From assembly GCA_037176885.1 (NCBI GenBank), contig JAWWNJ010000020.1, positions 2,170,001-2,234,000 of the forward strand: 64,000 nucleotides of DNA, given 5' to 3'. Position numbers and translations under genes: made by a program. Below, piece after piece: positions 53,730-63,495 of this stretch (position 1 is the stretch's first letter; each line of letters starts with the position of its first letter). Below the pieces are notes generated by a model. It was not told the origin of the DNA and did not search any database. It saw only the letters and a program-made list of their open reading frames with translations. The stretch is from Favolaschia claudopus. Its lineage: Eukaryota; Basidiomycota; Agaricomycetes; Agaricales; Mycenaceae.

Positions 53730-54641
53730 ATGGCCAACGACGACCCCTCGCCCTTCAGTGAGGCTCAGCTGGCCGCACTTACGGCCATTGTGACCCGGGC
53801 CATTGCCGACAGCTCCGCCAACCCTTCGGGCGGCTCCGGCGCGTCATCCTCGTCGAACGCAGCGAACGGCAGCGGAAATGTTACGGTCCCCACTACCAAT
53901 GCCGCCGGTGAGCTTGACAATTTCGCTTCCGCCTCCTTTCGGTCCCCCACGATGTGGTACCGCCGCGTCAAGCTGGCGCACATCGACGCCATTGTGAATG
54001 GCACCTTCGAAGCCGACGACCTCCCCAAGCTCTCCTCCATCGCCGCCGCTGCCCCCGCTGCCCCCGTGCCCATCCTCTTCCACCCGACTTCTGGTGTTGC
54101 CGCCCCGGAACAACCAGAGGAAGCCCTTGATGCGGGTCTTCCCCGCGCATGGGTCAAGGCATTCCCCTCCTTACCCCCGCTCCTTGATGCCTGGTCGACC
54201 TACACCGGCATCCGCTCCCTCATTGACACCACCAACGGTGGTGTTGCTGCCGCCCTTTCCATCTACACCAGCCAGCTCATGGATTTCACCACACAGTATG
54301 AGTGGTCCGCAGTCTTGCGTTACCACTACGAATTTATTCGTGTGCGCATGGCGGAGAATTTTCTCCCCACGCGCTGGGTGACGCCCGATCAGGGCCTCGT
54401 CTCCACCAGGTTGGTTCGCTACCCACTGCCCCCACCATTCTCCTCCAAGCGCAAACACGACCTCGCTGAGCGCCTTTCCGAACCCAGCGCCCCTGCATCC
54501 CGTCCGAAGGTTGATGAGACCTGCTACAAGTTTCAGGATGCCGCTGGTTGTCGCATGGGCGACAAGTGCTCTCGCCGCCACGTCTGCATTGCGTGTCAGG
54601 GCGCCCACCCCGCACATGCTTGCCCTCAGAAGCGGAAGTAG
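53730..54641 (+). CDS. Ngaro ORF1, gag-like protein with Cys/His motifs
   Basis: The 303-residue frame is open from MANDDPSPFSEAQLAALTAI; a longer frame begins inside the A1 repeat, so this ATG is preferred. A central helical part (MWYRRVKLAHIDAIVNGTFE, SQLMDFTTQYEWSAVLRYHY) resembles structural proteins of such elements. The C-terminus has CYKFQDAAGCRMGDKCSRRH then CIACQGAHPAHACP, a CCCH-type finger followed by a CCHC-like knuckle that would bind RNA. It is followed after 108 bp by the RT gene. Confidence 0.8.
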   Translation: MANDDPSPFSEAQLAALTAIVTRAIADSSANPSGGSGASSSSNAANGSGNVTVPTTNAAGELDNFASASFRSPTMWYRRVKLAHIDAIVNGTFEADDLPKLSSIAAAAPAAPVPILFHPTSGVAAPEQPEEALDAGLPRAWVKAFPSLPPLLDAWSTYTGIRSLIDTTNGGVAAALSIYTSQLMDFTTQYEWSAVLRYHYEFIRVRMAENFLPTRWVTPDQGLVSTRLVRYPLPPPFSSKRKHDLAERLSEPSAPASRPKVDETCYKFQDAAGCRMGDKCSRRHVCIACQGAHPAHACPQKRK

Positions 54642-54749
54642 GATGTTTGGGGCACGCCGACCGAGTCCGGCCTCTGCCCCACTCCGACCAACCCTTCGGT
54701 TCCTCTTTGTCCACTGGCTCCTCGCACCGCACCCTCTCTATCACCCCTC

Positions 54750-56447
54750 TTGCATACTGCTCATCTCTCTGCCCATCTAATGCCTCCTCCCCCTGCCCGT
54801 CCTAATACACACATCACATTCCCAGTTGCCCCTACCTCTGGTCCTCGTGTTACTAGCTCCCTTAATCCCGCTATGCTATCTTTCTTACTTCAGGATTATC
54901 CTGATCCCTCCTTCGTACAACACCTACATAATATCTGTACCTATGGTGCGTCAATTGGATACACCGGCCCCCGAGTGGGCCGCGCCTTCTCACGGAATCT
55001 GCCTGCCACACCGTCCGAGCACGCTGTAACCGCTGCAGATATTCTGGCAAACTTTTCTCTGGGTGAGCTTCGCCGTGTCGACTCCCTCCCCGTTCATGAG
55101 CAGCACCGGGTCGTTTACTCACCTGTGGGCACTGTCCCCAAAGCCGATGGTGGTTGGCGCACTGTCCACCACCTCTCTTATCCTCGTGGCTCGTCTATCA
55201 ACGATAGCATTTCCTCTGACGCAGTGACACTCTCCTACACCTCGCTTGACACCTTCTTTGACCGCCTCCGCCGACTTGGTCCTGGCGCTCTCCTCTGGAA
55301 GATCGACCTGCGGCGTGCATTCCGCCACATTGTAGTATGCCCAGACGACTCTCTGCTGTATGGCTTCTACTTCGACGGTGTTGGTTACATTGACGTTCGC
55401 CTACCATTCGGATCCCGCTCATCACCCTTCACTTTCAACTTGTTTGCGGAGGCCCTGCACTGGATCTCGGAGCGTATGGGCGCCCCCCTTGACCACTTCC
55501 TCGACGACTTCTTTGGTGCTCGCGCAGCAGGCGAGTATGACCTTGCAGAGCGCGACCGTGCAATTTTCCGCGCAATCTGCGATGCAACTGGTTTCTCTGC
55601 CCATCCAGTTGGGAAGGCAGGGAAGGACATTCCTCCATCTACCCGCGGTGTTATCCTAGGGATTGAGATCGACACTGTTGCCTTCACAGTGGCTCTCCCT
55701 GCCGAGAAGCTGCAGCGCACCATGGCTACTCTCAAGTCCCTTCTAGCCGGAGCGTCAGCTACCCTCTTGGACCTCCAGTCCATTGCTGGCCTTCTGCAGT
55801 TTGCAACAAAGGTCCTGCCTGCGGGGCGCGCTTTCATCCGTCGTGTGTACAATGCGCTGTCCCATTTCCCATCCTTTGGCCGGCGTCGCATCCCGAGAGG
55901 TGCACGCCGTGATTTGGAATGGTGGGCTCGTCTTCTTCCGACTTGGAACGGTATCCAGTCCCTACATCCTCACCGCCCGGGCGTGGTTATCTTTACTGAC
56001 GCCAGTGGGTCTTCCTCGAAAGGAATTGGCGGTCATCTTGGGCCCCGGGAGGCACCTATCAATTTTTTTGCGACGCGAGTACCCAGGCGGCACCGGGGAA
56101 AGTCTATCCTTTTCAAGGAGCTGTGGGCCGTGCTCCACGCTCTTCGTATTTGGGCATCTCCAGCCTGGGCCGGGTCCCGGGTCTTACTTCGGGTTGACAA
56201 CACCGGCGGCGTGGCTGGTTTGAATGGAGGTTCTATTCGGGAGGTGCCTGCACAGGCGCTCTTGAGGGAGATCTTCCTTCTTGCGCTATCTTTCGGCTTT
56301 TCCATCTCCTGCGTGTGGGTTTCCTCTGAACAGAACTACCTTGCTGACGCACTCTCTCGTTTTGACATGCCACGTCTTCACCCATTGTTACCTCAATTCT
56401 TCGCCTCACAGCACACTCCCTTCCCCCACCTCCGCCGGATGGCCTGA
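54750..56447 (+). CDS. Ngaro ORF2, reverse transcriptase-RNase H
   Basis: The 565-residue frame is fully open. The RT part has GTVPKADGGWRTVHHLSYPR, WKIDLRRAFRHIVVCPDD and the active site HFLDDFFG, an FLDD variant of YxDD. After a thumb region comes RNase H, with VVIFTDASGSSSKGIGGHLG, ILFKELWAVLHAL, RVDNTGGVAGLNGG and NYLADALSRF giving the D-E-D-D residues. The enzyme would copy the element RNA into DNA and remove the RNA strand. The intact frame contrasts with the broken recombinase downstream. Confidence 0.88.
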   Translation: MHTAHLSAHLMPPPPARPNTHITFPVAPTSGPRVTSSLNPAMLSFLLQDYPDPSFVQHLHNICTYGASIGYTGPRVGRAFSRNLPATPSEHAVTAADILANFSLGELRRVDSLPVHEQHRVVYSPVGTVPKADGGWRTVHHLSYPRGSSINDSISSDAVTLSYTSLDTFFDRLRRLGPGALLWKIDLRRAFRHIVVCPDDSLLYGFYFDGVGYIDVRLPFGSRSSPFTFNLFAEALHWISERMGAPLDHFLDDFFGARAAGEYDLAERDRAIFRAICDATGFSAHPVGKAGKDIPPSTRGVILGIEIDTVAFTVALPAEKLQRTMATLKSLLAGASATLLDLQSIAGLLQFATKVLPAGRAFIRRVYNALSHFPSFGRRRIPRGARRDLEWWARLLPTWNGIQSLHPHRPGVVIFTDASGSSSKGIGGHLGPREAPINFFATRVPRRHRGKSILFKELWAVLHALRIWASPAWAGSRVLLRVDNTGGVAGLNGGSIREVPAQALLREIFLLALSFGFSISCVWVSSEQNYLADALSRFDMPRLHPLLPQFFASQHTPFPHLRRMA

Positions 56448-57427
56448 ACGGGTCGATCAACCACCGCTCGTCGCCTACTTCCTCTGGCACGGCCTCGCTG
56501 CCTCCACCCGCGGCGTCAACCAGACGGCTTGCAACTCCTTCGAGTCTTTCTGCATGCGAAAATACGGTGCTGACGGTGCCTCTCCATACCCCGCCTCAGA
56601 AGCCCACCTTCTCGAATGGGCGGCCTCCCTCCCTCCGGGCTGCAGTGCGAAAACAATCAAGCGCTACATTGGTGCCCTCAAGTCCTTCCATACTGACCTC
56701 GGATACGAATCCCGCCCCTTTGAAATTCACGCGTTCTCGAGCGTGTGATTCGTGGTATACGCCGGTGTGTACGGGGATGCAGAACGTAAGGAGCGACTTC
56801 CTATTACGCAGCCCGTCCTAGCCCAGATTATTGCCTCCCTCTCCAACCCTATCTCCCTTCCGCGGGGTGTTTCTCGTGAGCTAGCCGAGACTCTCCGAGT
56901 TGCCTACGCCCTGGCCTTCGCAGGTTTTCTTCGCTGCGGCGAGACCACCTACGACTCTTTCGATGGTGCTTTCAACCTCAAGCGCCGCGACATCATCATT
57001 CAAAACGACGAGTACCTCACCGTTGACCCTCCCGGCCTCAAAAACCGACCCCTTCCGCGCTGGGGTGCGCATCACTATCGCAAAAACTGGCTTGCCCACC
57101 TGTGCCTACACCCTCCTCCGCGCCCACCTTAATAAGCCGGGCAAGCCCGACGACCCGCTGTTTGTGGGCCGGCGTACTCGCGATGGATATTCGGGCCATA
57201 GTTTCCGCCGTGGCGCTGCCACTTGGGCTCGACTCATCGGTCTCTCCGACCTTGACATTCAGCGCCTGGGCCGTTGGACTTCTGACTGCTTCAAACTATA
57301 CATTGACACGCCACCTGATGTCATTGTGGGGTTGAGTAAACGCCTTCTCTCCGACCCCCCACTTATTCAACCAACCTCCATGGTTGTCGCCCCGGGATTG
57401 GTTTGGCGCGGCGACGATGCCCTCTAG
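56425..57427 (+). pseudogene. Ngaro tyrosine recombinase, frameshifted
   Basis: The N-terminal core-binding part (VAYFLWHGLAASTRGVNQTA, KRYIGALKSFHTDLGYESRP) is in one frame to about 56740. Frames then change twice near 56745-56775. The catalytic domain follows with YALAFAGFLRCGE (first catalytic Arg), and another change near 57030 leads to ITIAKTG, GYSGHSFRRGAATWA (His-x-x-Arg) and RLGRWTSDCFKLYID with the nucleophilic Tyr. The enzyme would integrate the circular DNA copy. All catalytic residues are visible, but three frame changes break it. Confidence 0.8.
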
Positions 57428-57514
57428 CCGCACCCCTTTTCTTGCTCTCTTGGCCTCAGCTCACCCTCCTCGCTGTCCCGGCAACCCCTCCTCCCTCGGG
57501 CTGCCTTGTCTTCC

Positions 57515-57743
57515 TGGGTTCCGGCCCGAGAGCGCTCGCTGCGAGGTCACATCACCCTCACCGCAATCATAAATATACCATCCTTTTTCCTCCCTCCCTT
57601 AGCACGAGCTCGCAGCATTCCTAGTGAGTGTATACACTCGGAGGAATGCACGTGGGGAGTCATCACCGTGACTCATCGCCTCTTTTTCTTCCACCACCAC
57701 CACCGGGCGCGTTCCTTCGCCCGTGCTCTCATTTTTTAGTTCT
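57515..57743 (+). repeat. Ngaro internal repeats B1 and A2
   Basis: B1 (57515-57622) reads TGGGTTCCGGCCCGAGAGCG to GCTCGCAGCATTCC and is directly followed by A2 (57622-57743), a copy of the left end. Confidence 0.88.
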
Positions 57744-57808
57744 CCCACCCACCCTCCCATTTACATTGCATGTACATCGTATTTAGTTTTGCAGCTTCGC
57801 GCCGACTT

Positions 57809-57946
57809 TGGGTTCCGGCCCGAGAGCGCTCGCTGCGAGGTCACATCACCCGAGAGCGCTCGCTGCGAGGTCACATCACCCTCACCGCAATCATAAATAT
57901 ACCATCCTTTTTCCTCCCTCCCTTAGCACGAGCTCGCAGCATTCCT
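57809..57946 (+). repeat. Ngaro right repeat B2
   Basis: It matches B1 but contains the segment CGAGAGCGCTCGCTGCGAGG plus TCACATCACC twice, so it is 30 bp longer. Confidence 0.88.
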
Positions 57947-57989
57947 CAACCCCTCTTTACATTAGGGAGGGGTATATGATGTGTGAGTA

Positions 57990-58250
57990 GAATATTGAGT
58001 ACATAATGGCACTCAACAACCCGGTGAGTGGACTTAGCAAAAATTTGACAGTCTTGCATGATGAAATTCATGATGTTTTGTCATGAATTCATATGCTCAA
58101 CAACCATTGTAAAAATGGGTTTCTGAGCATCATGAAAGGCATCTTGAATTTCATGATGTGGTTCATGACAAAACATCAGGAATCTTGAAATTCCTCATTA
58201 TTGTTTTGAATTTCATGACAAATACTTCGCACAGTGTCACAAAGTCACGA
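57990..58250 (-). repeat. TTCATGATG-type repeat, copy 4
   Basis: On the minus strand it starts CACTGTGCGAAGTATTTGTC and continues ATGAAATTCAA..., ending with GATGAAATTCATGATG-like words. It matches the start of the copy at 22565. From 58255 to 58640 I see no supported gene. Confidence 0.6.
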
Positions 58251-58644
58251 TTTCGACATCTCTCTAATAACTCAACGACGAGAGCGAAATTAAAAATTCT
58301 GTTCCGTAAATCGATGGAGATATACCTGAGCTCGGTTCTCTCAAACTTTGAAGAAAATCGGCGCTATTTTGATGGAGGAGATAGCTTTTTGGCGGAAAAT
58401 TTCCTGTATGTGAGTGGTCTAACGGACGACTTCTGGAGTGGAAACGCCGAATTCCAACGGTATTATAGCATTCTAAGGTTGTATTTCGTTGATACAGGAA
58501 GCCTATGTATTGTAGACAGCATACAAATATCACAACGAAGCTCGAGATCTAGGTGGGGTACAGAACACACGCAAGAGCGCAAGGAGTGCTATAGAGAGTA
58601 CAAGACAGCGTCGAAAACATACAGGAGAATGACCACAGCAAATG

Positions 58645-60344
58645 TCAGTCAGAGGTATACCCCTCGGCACGGAGTTTATCGAATAAGTTCTGTGCAGCGT
58701 TCGATGCCCGCGGTATTGTTTTTGCCGCATAGGCAGCCCATTTCCCATCGAGACCGGAACGATAGGCGTCAAGGAATCGGAGGGAGCGATTGGCGTATCT
58801 GAAAAAGGGATCAGCAAAAGCGTTGGGGTGAAAACTTGCAAGAAACCGGAGGACTTACTTTCGCATCACGTTAAGACTGACCCGAGTCCAGCGCCGCGAC
58901 CACATTTCGTTCCAAATCTTCCTCCTTTGAAGACACAGGATACATGCGATATACTCGCTTCGATGCGCCCCAGCATTGCTCTAAGAAATTTAGTTCACAA
59001 TGGAAATTTTGGAAGGAAGATTGCCGGAATCCCCGCGCCTCGCATGTCGTCTCGAGGAGAGACTTCTCGGCCTTGAAGTCGGGTTGGTTGTATAGAAAGC
59101 GACGACAGCAGCAGCTGGTAGCGCCTTCCGGGCAGTTGAAGCCTTTGCAAGAAGCATTCAACTTTGCCTCCTTGTCAAACCCTCGCTCCTTCAAAACGAT
59201 CGCCATCCCTTTGAATTTGCCGGCGTGCTCAGGATGGTCGGAAGGGAAATACAGCGGTTGGGGGTTGCCGTTGGGAAGAACACCGTCTCGCATGCGAATC
59301 TGCTCCTTGAGATAGTTGCCCTTCGTGTCGTACATGGGCCGCCCATTAGAGCCAATTTTGTTGACGGAACACAGGGAAGTTTTTGTCGTCTTTGGGAATG
59401 TTTTTGACCATGTTTGTTGCAGATAGGGCGTCGCCAGCTCGTTTGGTGTGGGTCGTAGCGTTGTCAAAGATGAAGACATGCTTTTCAGTAGCGTAGTCAC
59501 GAGAGAGAATGTCCATGGCGTGGGATGTTTGCTTGATGACATCTTCGTTTGTGAAGTAACCCTCCCGATTCTTCCCGGCCTTGAACAGCACTCTCGCCGA
59601 CTCCTTCCATCCTTCGAGCACAGCCAGCCATAGTCCGCCGAAACAAAATCTGCCACCATCAACGACGCGCCTTCACCTTTCTTCCGGGGTTCTGGCGTCT
59701 CTGTCGCGTGTACCCAACGTGTCAGCCGCCGATCGTGCGCATAGAATGTGGACTCATCGTGAAACCAGATCACGATGACTTGGCCTGGAGGCAATTTCAT
59801 CACAAGCTCCTTGTTCTCCAACACCCACTTCCTCGTCTGGTGTTCGAGCTCGGTGATGGCTGGAATGAATTCGGTCTGCCGGTAGTAGACAACATCTTTC
59901 CGCTCGTGTCCGTCGACGTATTGCCCCGAAGGGTTTCTCGTCCAACGATAGCCCATAGCTGACATCCAGCGCTGTGCCGTCGAAAGGTGAATGCCTTTTT
60001 TCAGTTTCAGTCGATTTTTCACCTCTGGTCGGTCAATGTAATGGACAATATCAATCGGTCCAACGTATTTGCCCAGGCTTTGTAGGTGCATCGCTATCTC
60101 ATTCGCGACATCGGCGTCCTCGAGGGATACATCTCTCCCGGTTCCAGCTGCCATAGGGACTCATAGGTATGTCCTCGGGATCCTTGAGAAATGCGCGTGT
60201 CCATTCACGGAGTTTCCTGGCGGTCCAGGGTCCTTTCTGCGCTGCGTGCGCAGCTGCCAGCGATGAAGAAATCCATTTCGAGCCAATCGACGGCACCGGG
60301 GATAGGTGCTCTGTCGCTGGTATAGAGGTGGAGAAATGAAGCCA
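58645..60344 (-). pseudogene. DDE transposase (DDE superfamily endonuclease type), decayed
   Basis: The minus strand starts about 60344 (MASFLHLYTSDRAPIPGAVD), then changes frame to KGPWTARKLREWTRAFLKDP and again near 60130 to DVSLEDADVANEIAMHLQSL. The first catalytic Asp is in VIWFHDESTFYAHDRRLTRW. The frame moves near 59610 to AGKNREGYFTNEDVIKQTSH and KHVFIFDNATTHTKRAGDAL (second Asp), and returns near 59370 for a Cys-rich CKGFNCPEGATSCCCRR segment and HCELNFLEQCWGA (Glu). After a shift near 58872, an intron of about 58 nt (GTAAGT to TTTCAG) leads to YANRSLRFLDAYRSGLDGKW, ending GYTSD. About five frame changes inactivate it. No terminal inverted repeats were found. Confidence 0.78.
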
Positions 60345-60349
60345 TCCAC

Positions 60350-61060
60350 TCGAGTCGGGTACGGTGTATAGGTGTAAGTCGCATTTTTTATATCCAGCTC
60401 CTTGGACGAAGAAGATTATTGATGGCTTTCAGAGCAGCTTTTGCCTTTTTTTTTTTTTTTAGAATCCACTTTTATTTCTTGTTGTGCCTACGGCATATGG
60501 TAGAAATGAAGCTATCTAATTATTTATACTAACTCATATTCCATATGCTGTCCCATGATGTAAGCAGACTCGACACAATGACTGAGTGATTGCAACCCAT
60601 GTCCTGTGGCAATGCCACAATGAAGTAGTGGGTAATTCCCAGGGTACTGTAAATCATTCCATCTTGATGGATGCGTAATCTGGCTTCCTACCAGCCAACG
60701 CCGCCAGCACACAACCCTTGTTCCCCATCATCTGATCCGTACCCCAGACTGATGGAATTCCCTTTTTCGGCACAGTGCAGTGATGTGTCGGTTCTCTTTG
60801 GTGGCCCCCATTAAAACTCCCAGGCAACCTCCACTGGGATAAACCGCGGCCCGGGGTGGGGCGAAGCCCGAGCAGGTTTGAGTATGACCGCAAATACTGT
60901 GAAACTGAAATGTGCTGGCCGCCGGGTGATTGCCTGCTGTGATCCGAGGCCCGGATGATGGTGGGAAGTGAGACTGTGATGGAAGTGGGCCGGCAGTGAC
61001 AAAGTCGGATCAACGATCACCAATGCCGGAAAATCGGTGGGTGGGGAAGCCGGTGAGTGT
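60350..61060. other. Stretch without a supported gene
   Basis: A 15-bp T-run lies at about 60450. The frames on the minus strand at 60654-61013 show no known motif. A G-run (GGGGGGGTGGGGGGGG) lies at about 61080-61094. Confidence 0.4.
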
Positions 61061-61165
61061 CAAAAGTGTTTTCTCGCCGGGGGGGTGGGGGGGGTTCGAA
61101 CTACTGCCCAAAAACTCCGCCAGCAGCTGACGTGTTGAAACGCCGCATGATAGACCACTCCTCCA

Positions 61166-62055
61166 TCATGCCCCAGCTTTTGCCTTGTCGGTGGAGGGGG
61201 CGACGAATTTCCCGTCGGCAGAGTCGTCCTCGGGTTGTACAGTTGATGGACTGGGTTCTTGTTCCTCGGGTTCAGGTGTGTCGTCGTCGTCGCAGTCACG
61301 GAAATCATCGGATTTATACTCCTCATAGTATTCGTCGTCGGCAGAGTAATTGAAGCGCCAGGAGTCAGCAGGAGCGGTGGTGGTTGACGAAGTGGTATTG
61401 GGCTCAGTCCATGGATTGACAAAGGGGTTAGGTGACGGAGCAGGGAAGCCAGAGTACAGCGGTGAGTGGGTTCTGCTTGTATTGTTGTGAGTGGGGGCTG
61501 GGTTCGGAGTAGGTTTCGGAGGAGGGGCAGGCTTTTGTGCAGGTCCAGGAGCAGGTCTGAAGTTGGGCATGCGTCGTCTAGCCTCGGCATAGATCTCATC
61601 CTCATAGTCTCCCATCGTACTCGTCCCAGTCAGCATCATCGTTTTCCTGTTCGTTATCAGCCTGCATTCCCGCATATCCCTCGTCCTCATCGTCAGACAC
61701 AGGCTCAAGATCAGGAGAATGTCGTCTTCATTGCGGAAGGAAGCAGGACGTAATCGAGGTGCCTCCGGTGAGTCGGCTCTTTCTTCAGGTCCGTTGCGCA
61801 GATAAGTCGGCTCGAAAAGAGTTCCATGAACAGGAAGCGAAGAGAAGCTAGTGCCGGGCTCTTCAGAATGCTCCGCATCGGATTCTAGTGCAGCATTGGC
61901 AAGATAGACCGTGAACTATAGGCAAGAATGGGTTTTGGCTGTAGGTCCACTTGCTCTTGTCTTACGTTTTCTTTGCCTGATTTGAACACTTTAGATTGGC
62001 CATACCGTCCTTGCTTCAGTCCAGCACGCTGCGCTTTGCGTTTTGAGGTCGGCAT
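61166..62055 (-). pseudogene. Acidic, proline-rich hypothetical protein, two or more exons
   Basis: Exon 1 (62055-61966) reads MPTSKRKAQRAGLKQGRYGQ to GKEN and is separated by a 50-nt GT-AG intron (61916-61965) from FTVYLANAALESDAEHSEEP. The second exon becomes strongly acidic (LEPVSDDEDEGYAGMQADNE) after a frame change near 61710. After another change near 61610 it reads EDEIYAEARRRMPNFRPAPG, then a Pro-rich region and an acidic tail (FRDCDDDDTPEPEEQEPSPS). It is compositionally biased and I do not recognise a domain. The basic N-terminus could be a nuclear signal. Confidence 0.45.
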
Positions 62056-62401
62056 GGGTTGGTGGTCATTTTCACGAAGTTCTTGAAAATCTCATTAGTG
62101 CCCACTGGTTCTACTGGTATAAAGCACACCATGTGGTAATCGACCTGTGAGTACAACGTAGACACTTGGATTCGAGCGTACTTCTCACTCGTGAGTAGCG
62201 GTAGACTCCACGAGTGTTTCTAGGTTGACTGAGTCTGCCTCTTGCATCCTATTTCTGACGCCTAGCTTACTTAGGATGGATTTCACGGCCCAAAAACTGG
62301 CGTGAGTTGTGGCGGAAGCGTTGAGGGACGAGTTCCGTCACACGGGGGGTGGTCAATCTGACTGTTGTAAGTAGTGTATTAACCGAAGAAGTATCTACGT
62401 G

Positions 62402-63244
62402 TGTCGGAAAATCCGAATTTACCTGATCAAGCTTGACGAGGCTTGACGGGGGTATCGAGCTTGATCAGGCTCCCAGTGCCGTTGATCAACTGATGTCAAG
62501 CTTGATCAAGTAGGGTCAAGCCATATCAAACACTGTCAAGTAGTATCAGGATGAAGCCGAAAAACTGCTCCAACACACCCTATGTACTTAGACTTTCATT
62601 CTTGAAGTATACAGTGTCCATGTAAGCTCACCTCATAAAGATATAGGAAGTGAATTTGTGAATTCATGACCCACTTATATTATAATTCAATTGAAGATAG
62701 AATTCAATTGTCAGATCTCAGAGTCAATGGGACTACATTTGTAGGTACAATGACATTATAAACTACTTATGCATTCAAGACACGCATAAGTGAATTGGAC
62801 AGAGTCCAGTTGATGGTGATATCACGCCTGCAAGTGGAGTATTACCATGATATGTGACGTAGACCACCTCACTATGTTAAAGGTTTCTTAGCATAGTGGT
62901 TATAGTGTCATTTTATTACTTAGTCGCGCGGGTTCGAACCGCGCGATGCGAAATACTTACTTATAAATTCCAACTTCAATAGTAAATAGAAGTCTTATAA
63001 TATCAAACACTTCGAAGTACATAAGTATAGGTACTATCATAGAAAGCGCAACAGAGTTGTTACATTTTGACCATTTTCCCCGCCCAACCTTGATCAAGAC
63101 CTATCAAGCAATGTCAGGCCGTCAAGCTTGATCAGTGTTTATAAGTCTTTTTTGGACCTTATCAACCGACCCCGAACTTGACAGCCTGATCAAGCTTGAT
63201 ATTGGTATATTTGGCCCTATCACCTGATTTCGGATTTTCCGACA
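62402..63244. mobile_element. TIR element, 843 bp, with TGATCAAGCTTGA subterminal repeats
   Basis: The left end TGTCGGAAAATCCGAATTTA and the right end TTTCGGATTTTCCGACA are inverted repeats, and each is itself nearly palindromic. Inside both ends, TGATCAAGCTTGA and related TCAAGCTTGATCA words recur about ten times within 180 bp, as transposase-binding subterminal repeats do. A tRNA-like sequence lies in the middle. No clear target duplication or transposase was seen. A lone end of the same kind is at 18475-18494. Confidence 0.7.
62882..62955 (+). repeat. tRNA-like sequence inside the TIR element
   Basis: CTTAGCATAGTGGTTATAGT gives a good A-box and CGCGCGGGTTCGAACCGCGC a perfect B-box with a paired T-stem. 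Total length of about 72 bp is that of a tRNA. The anticodon and acceptor stems do not pair well, so it is probably a pseudo-tRNA. Folding software is needed to decide. Confidence 0.45.
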
Positions 63245-63495
63245 ATTCACAAGCATGTCTTATATACTACGGAACAGGTGGCAGTGCTCGGAACGAGCCG
63301 GTGATCAAGGTGATACCAAACAAAGATAAAACGTAGGTAAACGAGTGTCGAGCGTAAGGAATACGCGTTGGATAGGGAGGGGTATAGGTAAAGAATGTGG
63401 TAGGAGAGGAGAGTAAAATGAGTGTGACCATAAATGTGTAGGGGTACGTACGCGTCCGCTACATACGCCCTCCAGCTCGACGCCTCGCGACGAGC

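Larger units (their letters stand above)
53596..57946 (+). mobile_element. Ngaro-type tyrosine-recombinase retrotransposon, 4.35 kb
   Basis: The ends are split direct repeats in the order A1 (53596-53716), genes, B1 (57515-57622), A2 (57622-57743), B2 (57809-57946). This A1-B1A2-B2 layout is diagnostic of the Ngaro/PAT branch of DIRS-order elements. Between them lie a gag-like ORF, an RT-RNase H ORF and a tyrosine recombinase. No methyltransferase domain is seen, which fits Ngaro. B2 has an extra 30-bp internal duplication. The first two ORFs are open but the recombinase has several frame changes, so the copy is probably immobile. Confidence 0.9.

Noticed and set aside
58158..58802. 214-residue plus-strand frame
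   Set aside because: It overlaps the last exon of the decayed transposase on the other strand and a TTCATGATG repeat, and has no known domain.
62882..62955. Functional tRNA gene
   Set aside because: The T-arm and box spacing are good, but the anticodon and acceptor stems do not pair by eye, so it is listed as tRNA-like only.
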